64,000 nucleotides of DNA from Dermacentor variabilis. Its lineage: Eukaryota; Arthropoda; Arachnida; Ixodida; Ixodidae. Position 1 is the stretch's first letter. Each line of letters begins with the position of its first letter. The DNA lies in the NCBI RefSeq assembly GCF_050947875.1, contig NC_134576.1:53754255-53818254 (forward strand), given 5' to 3'. Made by a program: the position numbers and the translations under genes. The notes below the pieces were generated by a model. The model searched no databases. It was not told the origin of the DNA and saw nothing but the letters and a program-made list of their open reading frames with translations. Positions 14,391 to 25,216 of this stretch are shown here, piece after piece.

Positions 14391-15433
14391 TGCCGCTTTT
14401 CAACGAACCTCTTTCACGGGGACTTCGGTCACTGCGTTTGTGCCACTCGTTCTGTGTTGGTCTTCAGTGAACGTCTTTGATGCCAACATGGGTTAATAGC
14501 TACGTGTCAGTACGTGTATGCCGGTCTTCAGTGATCGTCTTTCATGCCTACATGGGCCAATGGCTAGATGTTAATATTGTAGCACTCTTCAATGGTACAC
14601 ACCAAACAAACTGGTTCATTGTGGGTTAACTGATGCCCGGAAACTCAATACTAAAGCTTTCACACAATTTATATAAGAGTTACCCGGAACCTATTCAACA
14701 GTCAACCGCGTCTCCAAACCGAACGCCCTTTGATGCGCCCCCGAAGGGTAGGAGCCATGCCGGGGCTTCTCATCTGACGGGAGACCAGGGCGGTGCCATA
14801 TGCGCGTGCACGAGAGACACGCGCTGTATCGCCATGCGCGAGGTGCTGCTGCAGCTCTTTTAATGGCTATGCTCTGAGTAATGCCTGGGGGCTTTAGCAA
14901 TGAGGCGCTTGGAAAGGTACCTCACGAGAGTGCTCGTAACTGGCATGTGGAGAGCTCTCTGCGACAATATGTGTATGCAGCTCTTCAGTGTACGTGTCAA
15001 TATGTGTATGCAGCTCTTGAGTGATCCTTTGATGCCAATATGGGCAAATGGCTACGTGTCAATGTGTGTATGCAGCCCTTGAGTGATCGTCTTTTATGCC
15101 ACCGTGGGTAAATCGCTACGTGTCAACATCTGTATGCAGCTGTTCAGTAATCGTCTTTTATGCCAACATGGGCAAATTGCTACGTGTCAACATGTATATG
15201 CAGCTCTTCAGTGGTGGTCTTTTATGCCAACATTGGTCAATGGCTACGTGTCAATGTGTGTATGCCGCTCTTCAGTGATTGTCCTTGATGTCAACATGGG
15301 TCAATGGCTACGTGACAATATGTGTATGCCGCTCTTCAATGAATTTATTTCATGCAAACATGGGTAAATGATTATGTGTCAATATGCGTATGCCGCAGTT
15401 CAATGAATATCTTTGATGTCAACTTGAGTACTT
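14391..15433. repeat. 64-bp minisatellite, interrupted
   Basis: Monomers starting with GCAGCTCTTCAGTG recur with an exact 64-bp step at 15,072, 15,136, 15,200, 15,264, 15,328 and 15,392. Each contains a TTTTATGCCAACATGGG-like core and GCTACGTGTCAA. A truncated monomer lies at 14,975-15,008. Two or three more diverged monomers occur at 14,391-14,590. Between about 14,600 and 14,970 lies non-repeat GC-richer DNA that splits the array. Because 64 is not a multiple of 3, the overlapping ORFs at 14,900-15,367 are by-products. Confidence 0.85.
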
Positions 15434-16103
15434 AGGTGAGTGCCACTGATAATATGACGCTCAACAATGACGAAAAATCTTCAATATATATATGCGATGC
15501 TGAGCGCAATCGAACCCGCTTAACGGGGATTTCTCACAAAAGAAAAATCTGAGGCATGAACAGGCTGCACCACAAATGAACGTGGCATGTGCCGCTTTTA
15601 AGTGAAGGTTCGGTGTACAAGAAGGTGCCGAGTGTTTTTAGGGCAGCCCGAAAAAGGACTTCCTCTGCAGTACAGGTCTCATACACTACCCTCTCGACGG
15701 TGACAAGGTGTCGTGTCGCTATATTGATTCAATGCAGACGCACTACCGTCGGCAGTCACCGTGAGATGGGTTCTGCCGCCATTCTTTTATTGTTCATAAT
15801 CTCTGCGATATGTTGTGTTGTTGCGATACTCCATATAAATATAAATAAGATATATTTAGTAGATATCTAGTAGCGCCTTCGTGTGTGGTCATTTTTTTCG
15901 CATTTCGAAACTTTCAAAAGTGAAGCGCAAATAGGTCTATAAACGAATAAAGCTAGCGAAACATTACTTCGTCTTGAAAAGTTCAAACAGGTTTAAAAAC
16001 AAGATCTCTACGAGTAAAAGGACCAAATCCTTGTAGTGTAGGCTCACTGCATCTGGGTTCGTATCTCTAGGCAGCGAGCACACGACTCCGAAGCTTTCCG
16101 CAG
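15434..16103 (+). pseudogene. Array sequence with exon-like copy D and donor at 16,104
   Basis: The block GTGTGGTCATTTTTTTCGCA...AACTTTCAAAAGTGAAG near 15,880-15,930 is the upstream part of the donor patch seen at 21,680 and 24,730. It leads to ACGAGTAAAAGGACC and then CCGCAG/GTAAGTCAA at 16,104. The coding-like frame is broken here. The interval 15,434-15,870 holds a GC-richer patch with nothing that I can identify. Confidence 0.35.
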
Positions 16104-16740
16104 GTAAGTCAAATTCAATGGCTTCTTCGTCTTGCCTCGTTCCTTTCTATATTTAGTTTGGTAATTATTTAATTTATTTCAGCCCAAGCGGCATCTCATT
16201 TTACTGAGCGGGAACATAACCGTGACTTCCCGCACGCCTCTTTCTCCTTACCACGCTGTGTAGTGTTTTCATAAGTGATAGCACATTAGTATGATGGCAC
16301 GTAAAGGACTGTACAGCTCTTCTGAACCTATTAAATGCATTAAACTTGTTTCAATGTCTGTTGCACGTGTGTCTTTCTTCTATTCTATCATTCCACTGCT
16401 TGTTGCATAGTGGTTTGTTTCGAGATAATCTAATTTAAAAAGTGATTTCGCTTTAGCGAGGGCCGTTTGTTAAATGCCGTACCATGCAGATGCCTGTTTA
16501 TTTTGCCAACTCAAGAATCCGCTACTTGCGCTGGCAGCACTGTCCAAATAAACCAAATTGAGACGACGTCCAGGTTCCCGGCGGCTATTAAGCCTGATGC
16601 TGTGTTCACGAGTGCCTTGTTAGTAGCGTGAAATCGAAGTGTATAATCGAACTCGAAGCGGTCCTCCCTGCAGATTACATTGTTTTGATCGTTCTCAAGG
16701 ATTTCGGTGACAAAACCGCGGAAATCGTTTCGCTCTGCAT

Positions 16741-16790
16741 GTGAACGTCCAGCCTGCTCAACTAGACGCGTCAGCTTTACTCGGTTAGTT
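16741..16790 (+). pseudogene. Extra decayed donor patch (copy E)
   Basis: GACGCGTCAGCTTTACTCGG is followed by TTAGTTGC instead of GTAAGTCAC. The downstream CTAATCACTATGAGTGCATT still matches the intron side of copies A and B. It lies only 686 bp after copy D, so a local rearrangement or partial unit is inserted here. Confidence 0.3.
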
Positions 16791-17631
16791 GCTTTCTATG
16801 ATTTTCTTGTCTTGGGTAAACTAATCACTATGAGTGCATTGTATGTGCAGTAAGTTTTTAGAGTAACTTCTAACTAATTTATCTCATTTCGCCAAAGTGT
16901 CGCCTCAATTCCGCTAGGGGAAGCGCTACCGTTATTCGATGTGCGCCTGTTCCTCCTCTTCGCACTATGTTGCGTTAATATAAGCGACCATATATTAATT
17001 CTGTTACAGGTAAAGAAACGTATAGCTTTCCTTAGTTATTATATGCCATAAACTTTCTCCACTATCAGTTGAAAAGTGTCTTTCATTCAATGTAATTTTT
17101 CAAGTGCTTGAAGCGCAGTGGTTTATTTCTTGTTCATATTGTTTAAAATTGGGCCTTTCTATTGCAAAGACTGCTTCTTATATGTAGTAGCATGCTCATG
17201 CATAATTTTATAGATTCTTGCGTCTAAGCCAAGCCAGTTACAACAGCCACAAAGAAGGTATCATTCATGTGTTTATGGAGATTACTAAAACGTTGTATCG
17301 TGCTTTATGTTGCCACTACAAATCAAGAAAGGCAATGACAAGACTAGGCACAATGTCTTTATTGAAAACGACTGTAGCTGATAACCGATACTAACAAGTG
17401 CCTTCTTTCCGGCGAATAACATTCGGAAACATATCTCATTTTCTGAAGCTGCATGTTTGGCAGACCTGTCATATTAGTTTACCGGAGGAAATCTATAGTC
17501 TGACATTTAGGTTATTTTCCGTTTGCTGGTTATCATTTTAGTTGCACTGCGGAAGTGACACATTGTGCCCTGAGACACTAGAGAGATGTCTACCCTAAAC
17601 TAGACATTTGTCCTACTGCTTGGCATTTCAG

Positions 17632-17725
17632 TGTTTCAAGCATGGAAAAATTAGTCGAACATGTTGCAAGCTGTTTGCATTATGTCATGGAAGTCGCAAA
17701 TATTGATGAATATCTCGTATAACTT
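17632..17725 (+). pseudogene. ATG-bearing patch, fourth copy
   Basis: The acceptor-like TGCTTGGCATTTCAG ends at 17,631. It is followed by VSSMEKLVEHVASCLHYVM and ANIDEYLV, then a stop. The ATG is at 17,642. It aligns with the 9,949 and 23,472 patches until a CR1/L2-like LINE remnant begins at about 17,860. Confidence 0.3.
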
Positions 17726-17859
17726 AACCCACTTTGAACTCAATTACTAAAACTTACTCTCAGTTGTGAAGTCCCAGCTGTATAAATATGATGCACTGTA
17801 TTCTATTTTTATGGTTAATGAACTGAATAATAACAACAATTAGCCCGATACACGAATAC

Positions 17860-18640
17860 GCATCAGTCATGTGGGACCCACATCCCCGGAGACTTGTGCC
17901 CAATAGTGAGGGGATACAAAATCACGCAGCTTCTTTTGTCGCTAGCAGTTATGCCGTTCAAAGCAATATCATTACCTAAAATGTTCTCTCGCGTGGTCTG
18001 GTTAAGCATCACGTCGCACGTATTTTTCTACAGCACTTCTGAGAGGCCTGTATTTCAATCACGTAGATATAAACAGAAAAGCCTTCCTCAAACAACCATC
18101 GTACATCTGCCATCGCGGTGAGCATGTACATGCTAAAAATAAGAGATTCCAGCTCATGCAGTTCCTTTCATGAAGAAGGCACCATTTGTTTATGGCATCA
18201 GCTTCCCAGGGATGTCATGCAAATCGCAAACCTTGATAGATATCTCGCAATATTGCTCAACTACCCACACATATCATGCGTTTTTCATAATATTTTTTAT
18301 TAAGCAGTGCCCGAGCCATTTCTTCAATTTGTTCTTTGTCAATCCACTGCTTTACACTTTTCTTATTTTGTGTCATGGTAGTGACGTTGAATTGTTTCTC
18401 AAAAAACCTGTAGTGAACAAAGCTCTGTTTAATTACTTACATGTTTTCTTGCGTACTTGATCGTATTTACTCGTTTTGGTATTGCTGCGTCCTTTATGCA
18501 ATGGTTGTGTATCTCGTATGCCCTGCTATCCTTCCTTTGCTTGTGCCGTTTTCCTCCACGTCAATGTATTGCGCACTACTACAATGCCCTTAGCGCTATC
18601 GTAGATACATTAATAAATGAACGAATAAACAGGATTCCAC
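17860..18640 (+). mobile_element. CR1/L2-like LINE 3' fragment
   Basis: Plus-strand translation gives ASVMWDPHPRRLVPNSE, QNHAASFVASSYAVQSNII and later SFLPRTI-like and LPRDVMQIANLDRYLAIL segments. This is the colinear C-terminal end of a CR1/L2-type reverse transcriptase polyprotein. The 3' end carries ATTAATAAATGAACGAATAAA, typical of such elements. At least one frameshift separates the pieces. ORFs at 17,894-18,882 are parts of this remnant or shadows of it. Part of its 3' end recurs at 19,120-19,420. Confidence 0.6.
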
Positions 18641-20032
18641 TCACAACATGTTCAGATATGTTCAGATATCTGTACTGGCAACTTTGTCTTTTTCTAGGTG
18701 CTCCCAAACCGCCAAACTCTATATCTTGCGTAGGCCATGCAGAGGCGAAAACGCGTAATACCCATGTGCTCGGGAAGTACAATTTTATATGCCACCTCAT
18801 AATTCTTAAAAGTAATATATTTCAAGACCAGTCTAACTCTTCTCTTGTTTTCGCTTTCCTAAAAGTGCCGGATGCATGTTAGATTCTGAATATGCCCATC
18901 TGCATTTGGTTATCTTTGGGTTTCTCGAGAGAATTAATTATAAGTAGAGCAAGCATTCTTCAGAACAAAAAAAAAGAACATCTTGTGCACTTTAGCGCAT
19001 CTGAAGGCCCCATGACCATACTTTTGAAAAATTCATGATGACATGCTACAAAGCTTGGGCTGTAGTTTCAAATAATTTTATATATAGAAAAATAGTTGCA
19101 GGATACCAGCACTTTATCAGCTCTGTATCGTCTCTACTCTTTGGCTTAGTTTCTTTCCTTGCGCCATTTTCTCCTTTGTCGATACATTATTTCTACAATA
19201 TCGTCATTTGGTAGAGTCTGTATGGTTAAAAAATAAACTTCTGCATAGCGTATGGGCCGTTAATTTCCGTATTCCCAGCTTTATGTTTTTATAGATGTCC
19301 GAAGAAACCTAATTTTACATCTTGTGTAGGCTAAGTATTTGTGAAAAGTAATCATACAAATGCGCTCGGAATATGCAATATTCAATCCCCAAGTGCTGAT
19401 TGTTCCCAGTAAATTATCTCATTTCCGGTTTTCTTCTTCTCAAACATGGCACATATAAAATTATGTAGCCTGAAAGATTAACTCAATATCTGCATTTAGT
19501 GATCTTTTTTTTTCTTGAGAGAGCTTATTACCAATCTATGAAGTATTTTCACATCGAAGAATGAACAGCCTGTGCAGTGTTAACGCATGTCAATCTAATG
19601 TCATCACATTTTCTTGAATTTCAAGGTGGCGTGCAATAAAACTGGCACCCTTTTACCATATATTTTACATGAAGGCACATAGTTTCACAATACCAGTCTT
19701 TTTATACATCTTCTTTTCTACCATGTAGCTCACATACGTTTGCAGGTGTAGTATCTTGTAAAGTTTGCTTATTGCCTAGTATGCGAATATTTACACGTTC
19801 AGTTGATAATATCGGCATAACAAGACGCGCTTTCTTCCAACTTTTGTTTGCTTCATAAAACGTTTTCGTTCTTAAAAGTCTTGTGAAATACTGCTGTGTG
19901 CATATCGATGTCATTTAAATTCCACGCTCTCCCTTTCCTACGATGTGTAGAGATGTTATTAAATCAAGAAATAATGTAACCACAATTTCATCATGCAAAC
20001 GGATTTTCCTTTTCAGATAGTTTTGCGCTTAT

Positions 20033-20449
20033 GTGTCCGTTAGAGAAATGCCGCTATACTATACTCACTGTCACCATTGTAATAAACTTTGTGACCTTTC
20101 ATCTATGTTTCTTATGGGAAATGGTGCTATTTTACTCGATAGCAGTCATCGGAGTCGGCACGCAAGTTTTTCCTTCCTGATAAACATATACAGTATGGCA
20201 TGTAGAGCAGAACATTCGCAGATTGTCATCAGTGGAATTTTCCTTCATATAGCTAGGTCAGTTGAACTGTTAGGGTTGCAAAATTGGTTGCAGCTTTGTG
20301 TTCTAAGCGTAGCACCATTAGGAAAACATGTATGCGCGCTGTTCCCAAGTTATAAGGTCACCGCAGCACATCTATTAGAGTTCGATATGCCATTCACACA
20401 GTTGAACAGACTTTATTATGTGCAAGAGAATAGGCATCTAACACTATAA
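20033..20449 (+). CDS. 138-codon array ORF of unknown function
   Basis: This is the longest open frame that also has a colinear homologue in the other array block (6,661-6,939). Shared segments are the HIARSVELLGLQNWLQL stretch, HVCALF, VTAAH and MPFTQLN. A Cys/His-rich start (CHHCNKLC) is visible but matches no domain that I know. The ATG at 20,033 is simply the first in the frame. An acceptor-type start cannot be ruled out. It may be a surviving coding exon or a chance survivor among decayed copies. Expression data would decide. Confidence 0.25.
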   Translation: MSVREMPLYYTHCHHCNKLCDLSSMFLMGNGAILLDSSHRSRHASFSFLINIYSMACRAEHSQIVISGIFLHIARSVELLGLQNWLQLCVLSVAPLGKHVCALFPSYKVTAAHLLEFDMPFTQLNRLYYVQENRHLTL

Positions 20450-21263
20450 AAGAACAAGCTCAACTGAAGAAAACCCACGTGAGACCCATATGAGAATTGT
20501 GTATTTTACAGCTTCTTATTGGCTTTTCAGAAAAACTGGCCAAGACAAAACAGGAGGGAACGTTAGCTAATTCACGTCTATAGCTTCTCTCGTCTGCACC
20601 TATGTATTGTCGAGCTAAAATGTAGACCACTTGGCAGATTCGGCAAGCTGAGAATAAGACGTCTGTACCGTACATCTCTGGAAACCTGGCCCAGATAAGC
20701 AAATTTAGCTAATAGCTTCTTTGAATAAATTTTAACCTCCTTGTTCTATGAAATGCTAAAACAGCAACCGACATCTATAGCACGACTTACTATGTATGTC
20801 TTCCAGATGCATACCCTCATTTACAATGTTTATGCCAGATGACGACTGATCAAACTAGGCCTAGACGCATAAAGTATGAATAGTGATATAGCACTTCTAC
20901 ACATGCAATATAGATACGACCTATACTGTACACTTTGACATCTCTGTAGATTCGAATTTTCATTATGCTGTGCTATGTGAATGGTTCGTCAGAAAAATAT
21001 ATGTAAAGATATTTACGGTGTTGGTGTCGCTGACCAATTCTTGCGCCAACTGTCTAACAAGTTATCATTTCGTTTGGAGTTATAGTTGATTTCCCGTGAC
21101 ATCTAAGCGAATAGGTTTACTCAAAAGATCGTTATTTCTTCGCAAAACAGATTCCATCGAAAGGGCACCCTCGCCCGAAGGACTCCCTTCCCCTGCTGTT
21201 ACAACAAGCCACCCTTCTGCTTTTTGCTTTAGAAAAATATCAAACTTCGGTCCTTTTTTATAT

Positions 21264-21336
21264 TCGATGCGTCATCATCATCATCATCATCATCAGCCTG
21301 GTTACGCCCACTGCAGGGCAAAGGCCTCTCGATGCG
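21264..21336 (-). mobile_element. 57-bp RTE 3' end insertion with 8-bp target-site duplication
   Basis: The segment 21,272-21,328 is the reverse complement of the 3' end of the RTE at 25,059-28,770: a (TCA)n run, then CAGCCTGGTTACGC, then CACTGCAGGGCAAAGGCC. It is flanked by perfect direct repeats TCGATGCG at 21,264-21,271 and 21,329-21,336. The paralogous site near 7,800-7,880 in the other block lacks it. This is an extremely 5'-truncated, target-primed insertion that postdates the 13.4-kb duplication. The poly-His/poly-Met ORFs here are by-products. Confidence 0.9.
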
Positions 21337-21746
21337 TATTTCCCCGTATATTTGCCAACGACCATCATCATTTCTTCCTCGAGAGCGATGGCTCCTTCGG
21401 AGCAACAGGAGCGAATCTTCAAGACCATGTTTTTACTTACATGAACCACCGAAAGCAGAGGCAGTGCAACAACATCGCGCAGGCAATCATGCGGAGATAC
21501 GGAGTGTTTCTTTATTCTTCACCAAATCTGTGTTATCTCGTCTTATTAGGCTAACTGATGTAAATATGCTTTTAATAACTTTCTTGCTTACTCCGCCCTG
21601 GAAGCCAGCTGCAGTTTTCACTTTTGCGAGCCACACATGTGGTGACCAGTAGAGGTGGCCGTTACGCCAACATAGTGGGTCATTTTTTTCATCTCTCAAC
21701 CTTGAAAATTGAAGCACGACTAGGTATGCAAGCAAGTGAAGGTTTA

Positions 21747-21893
21747 TAACAGTACTTAGTATTTACGAGTAACGACAGCTCGAGCATTAAGGCCACTACG
21801 AGTAAAAGGACCTGGGAATTGGGACATCCAGAAATATTAGGTCTGGATAGCGGCCTCCACGCCGTGACAGTCCGACGCAGTAGCTTTGCTCAT
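21747..21893 (+). pseudogene. Exon-like copy F, open frame, decayed donor
   Basis: After a TAA near 21,746 the frame is open through YLVFTSNDSSSIKATTSKRT, WELGHPEILG and LDSGLHAVTVRRSSFAH. It ends at CAT/GTAAGCC (21,894), where the usual CAG has become CAT. The segment aligns codon for codon with copy A over its 3' half. It is the second-best preserved donor exon of the array. Confidence 0.35.
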
Positions 21894-23471
21894 GTAAGCC
21901 ACTTTTCTTGAGTTTCTTCGTCTGCCCTGCAATAGGCATATTGACGGGATTGTATGGCAGTGGTTTGTTTCCTTTTTTCCTAATTATTCAACTTATTCCG
22001 GTAGAATTATCTTTCCACTCTTGCTAGTCGAAACAGCAGGGTTACACGCGCCACGCCTGTAACTCCTCTTCGCGCTCTGTAGTGGTAATATGAATAATCA
22101 AACACTAGTCTTGTCACATGTAAAAAGCGTAGACTTCCTGAAAATCTAAGTTAAGGTAAACTTGATGCACTCTTAACTGCAAACTTGCCTTCATTTCTAG
22201 AATGTTCCTAACTGCTTTTACAGTAGTGTTTTATTCTTGAGTGTTTAGTTTAAAATTATACTTTGCTTTCTCGAAGACTAGTTCTTACGTATAGTAGCAT
22301 GCTGATGCACATTTTTGAAGATTGCATTCCCTTAAACGTGTTTAATAATTCGTACAAGAAAAGAACACTTTTATGTGTCACATTCCGATGAAGATCGCAT
22401 TCGTGACACAGCCTGATTTCCTTCCAATTCTTATTTGTATTTATCTTCATAGATGGTACTTCTTTGTGTGTTGGAAATAGCCAAAAACACTTAAAGGTAA
22501 TTCATTAGGGAGTAAAGAAAGGTAGTGTTAAAAAATCTGGCAAAAAAAAATATTTCAAGATTTTAAGTCAGGTTCTGCAATATATGCAGGGGGACTTTGT
22601 CTAGGCCAAATACTCACAGGGGACACTTATTGTCAGTCGCAGATTACAGAATAAAAATGCTTTGGAGCGCACACCGTAGGCATTACAAAACTAAGACCGA
22701 GCGCCTACTATTGCCGTTGAAATGAAAAATGTACTTTACGATGCTTTGTACATGTCGGTTCAGGAGGTTGCAGATGAACATAACATTCAGACCAAATTAA
22801 GCAGAAAACTGAGACTTGTAGCTGCGTTGACTGCACCTAATGCTGTTGAAGATGGAAGATAGCAATGTGCTGTTGCCCTTTAGAGAGAAGGTTGCGTGAC
22901 ACTCTCGTATTCAACTCATATTTCAAGACAGCTTCACATGTCAGGCTGTTTTTAAAGCTCTTATACTTATCGAGGTGATGTCTTGATTTCAATATTGTGC
23001 AAAAATTTGGCCTTCACGGAAGAATGTACTCTTTTCTATGCTTCTCATGCATAACTGTTACGAGGAGCTTAGGCTTTTAGCTAAACCAGTTACAACAGGC
23101 ACAAGCTATGCTTCATTGATATATGTGTCGATATGACTAAAACATTCTCTGGCGCTTTCTGTTTCATTACAAACAAAGAAACTATGATAAAGTTGTATTT
23201 TCCATATTGAGGAGGGTATCATTTAGGTGTTCTATTGTAGCAATGCATAATAGCTTATGTGGTAATGAACCATTATATACATCTGTGGTTGTCTCGACAT
23301 TTGCCACCCATGTCATGTTAGTGCCAAGTAAAATGCATGCTTTTTTATCATTTCTTTGCTGTTTCCTCTTTCTCGCAACAATTGTGCTCGGAAAGTGATA
23401 TAATATGACTGGAGTGGCTGCATTACTGTGGACTTCAAAGTTTACGTTTGTCCAAATCTTTCCAGTTTCAG

Positions 23472-23560
23472 TGTTTCAAGCATGGAAACTTTAAGTTGAA
23501 CATGTACACATGCGGTTTCCAAGGTAGCAGGTATGTTTGGGCTCAGTATGCCAGTCGCAT
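23472..23560 (+). pseudogene. ATG-bearing patch, fifth copy, frameshifted
   Basis: The acceptor-like TCTTTCCAGTTTCAG ends at 23,471. It is followed by VSSMETL, then a one-base insertion creates a stop before the expected VEHV core. The nucleotide alignment continues (GAACATGTACACATGC). It is the paralogue of the 9,949 patch at an offset of 13,523 bp. Confidence 0.35.
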
Positions 23561-24825
23561 AACTGAAAAGCCCGGAATATCAAGAGCAGTATAAAAGTCC
23601 AAGTTCAAATTAAGCATGCTTTTGAGTACATGACAAATTTCAAATTATTAATGTATAGAGTGCTCCTTGTAGGTGCCTTCTCAAGATGCCAACAAGAAAA
23701 TTGGAGGGAGAATTAAGTGGCTATTTCACGCCTACAGTTGTTTCGGTCTTCACGTTTGTCCTGTGGAGCTGCAATGTAGATCTCTTGACGGATTAGACAT
23801 GATGCAAAAAGGTCATATTTAACATTGATTGTCATCGTTTGTCTTCGATTATCAGCGCTCCTCTTTTTTGTCGCCTCTTTCGCCATCACATGTAAACGTA
23901 TGCATGTCAAACATCATTTATGATGTATTTTTCCTGCTCGAGCCCAGTTATCAAAGCTGGGTTACAGCTTAGTTGGATAAGTTTGCGCCATCCTGTTGTG
24001 GACAATTCTAAAACCAGCAAAAGATATGTATAGTACGATTTACAATTTATCCTTTCAAATGTACACTTTTAGTTATTATGTAGACGTCATTTTGAAAACA
24101 CGCTTTGTTAACCATGGCTGAGACAACTGCAGTAAGGCTTGTGTTTGATCTCCTCTAGAATTGCATTCTACACATGGCACTTATTTTCTGCATGAACAGC
24201 TTTGCAGAACGCTGTAGGAATGGCATGGTGCTAGGTAAATACCTTGTCGCAAAAGTATAGTAAAATATTTAATGTTTTGCCATGACAGTCAACAAATTTG
24301 CCAGCAATCGTCTTGGCGATTTATTGCATTTTCTTTAGCGGATAATGCTGAAAAATTCCCTCCAAATTTTCTAATCACTTGCAGCACTGCCACGAGACTC
24401 CTATGGTGACTTCTTTAATATTTGCTGTGGAAAAATACGCTGTTTTCGTACTTTTGTTCTACGATGTCATGGCGCCAAAAACATTATCAATCACCAGTTC
24501 CCCTAGAGCTATGCATCCGTCGAAGTAATAGGAGTCGATCGAGCTGATTGCTCAAGGTTTTTTTTATTTTTTACAATCTCTGTTGCTTTTTGTGTGTTAT
24601 TGTGCTAACTTTGCGAAAACGTTATGGATGACTTTTTGCTTAGAGCGCGATGGAATACGGCAGAAATTCTCACTATTGCGAGCCACAGATGTGATGGCCG
24701 CAGCACGTGCTGATAACGCTAGCGCCGCTTCTTATTTTGAAGCATTTCACAACTTTCAAAATTGAGGTGGGATGTTTAGGCACTTTCAAAGGTCTTTAAA
24801 CACTGCTGAGCATAAAAAATTTGAA

Positions 24826-24946
24826 AATGTTTCAGCATTAGGCTGTCTACGATTCAAAACGTCCAAGCTTTGCATAGTTTAGGATTACGAGGTCTGTCGA
24901 GCAGCCCCCACATTCCATCCCTGCGACACGGCAGTTGGTAAGTCAG
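24826..24946 (+). pseudogene. Exon-like copy G ending at donor CAG/GTAAGT
   Basis: This is the paralogue of copy C at 11,411 (offset 13,425 bp). The shared frame reads LSSSPHIPSLRHGSW and then meets a TAA. The insertion that causes this also creates a duplicated GTAAGTCAGGTAAGTC. The authentic-position donor is at 24,947. Confidence 0.35.
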
Positions 24947-25058
24947 GTAAGTCACTTTAAGTATTTGCATTGCCTTTCATAAATTACGCATTATAAAAGA
25001 ATTCTAGCTGCAGCGTTAGTCGTCGTAGCTTGCTAATTACTTAACCTAACTCGGCAAA

Positions 25059-25126
25059 GCGGTGGCGTAGAGGTAGAGCATCCGCCTCGCGTGCAAGAGG
25101 ACCGTGGTTCGAATCACGGTGCCGCG
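25059..25126 (+). other. tRNA-like 5' head of the RTE (Pol III promoter-like)
   Basis: An A-box TGGCGTAGAGG (25,063-25,073) and a B-box GGTTCGAATCA (25,106-25,116) are spaced as in a tRNA. The T-arm pairs (CCGTG/CACGG). The anticodon position reads CGC, as in alanine tRNA, but the acceptor and anticodon stems have mismatches. This is therefore a tRNA-derived sequence, not a tRNA gene. It runs directly into the element's 5' leader and not into a separate SINE tail. Confidence 0.7.
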
Positions 25127-25216
25127 CAATATTCCACCGGATTAAAAAAAATCCGCGTGTTGATAAAATTAGATAAACAGGCCTGGAGTGCGACCTGATC
25201 CCGGTGACAGGAACCG

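Noticed and set aside
14900..15367. ORFs of 60-94 codons with repeated CMQLFS words
   Set aside because: They arise from the 64-bp minisatellite, whose period does not keep frame.
18457..18882. 141-codon plus-strand ORF
   Set aside because: It lies in the tail and 3' flank of the CR1/L2-like remnant and has no motif.
21096..21554. ORF with a poly-His stretch and its poly-Met antisense
   Set aside because: The homopolymers come from the RTE (TCA)n tail inserted at 21,272. No coding homology is seen between the two array blocks in this frame.
25059..25126. Possible alanine tRNA gene
   Set aside because: The acceptor and anticodon stems do not pair and it continues into RTE leader sequence.
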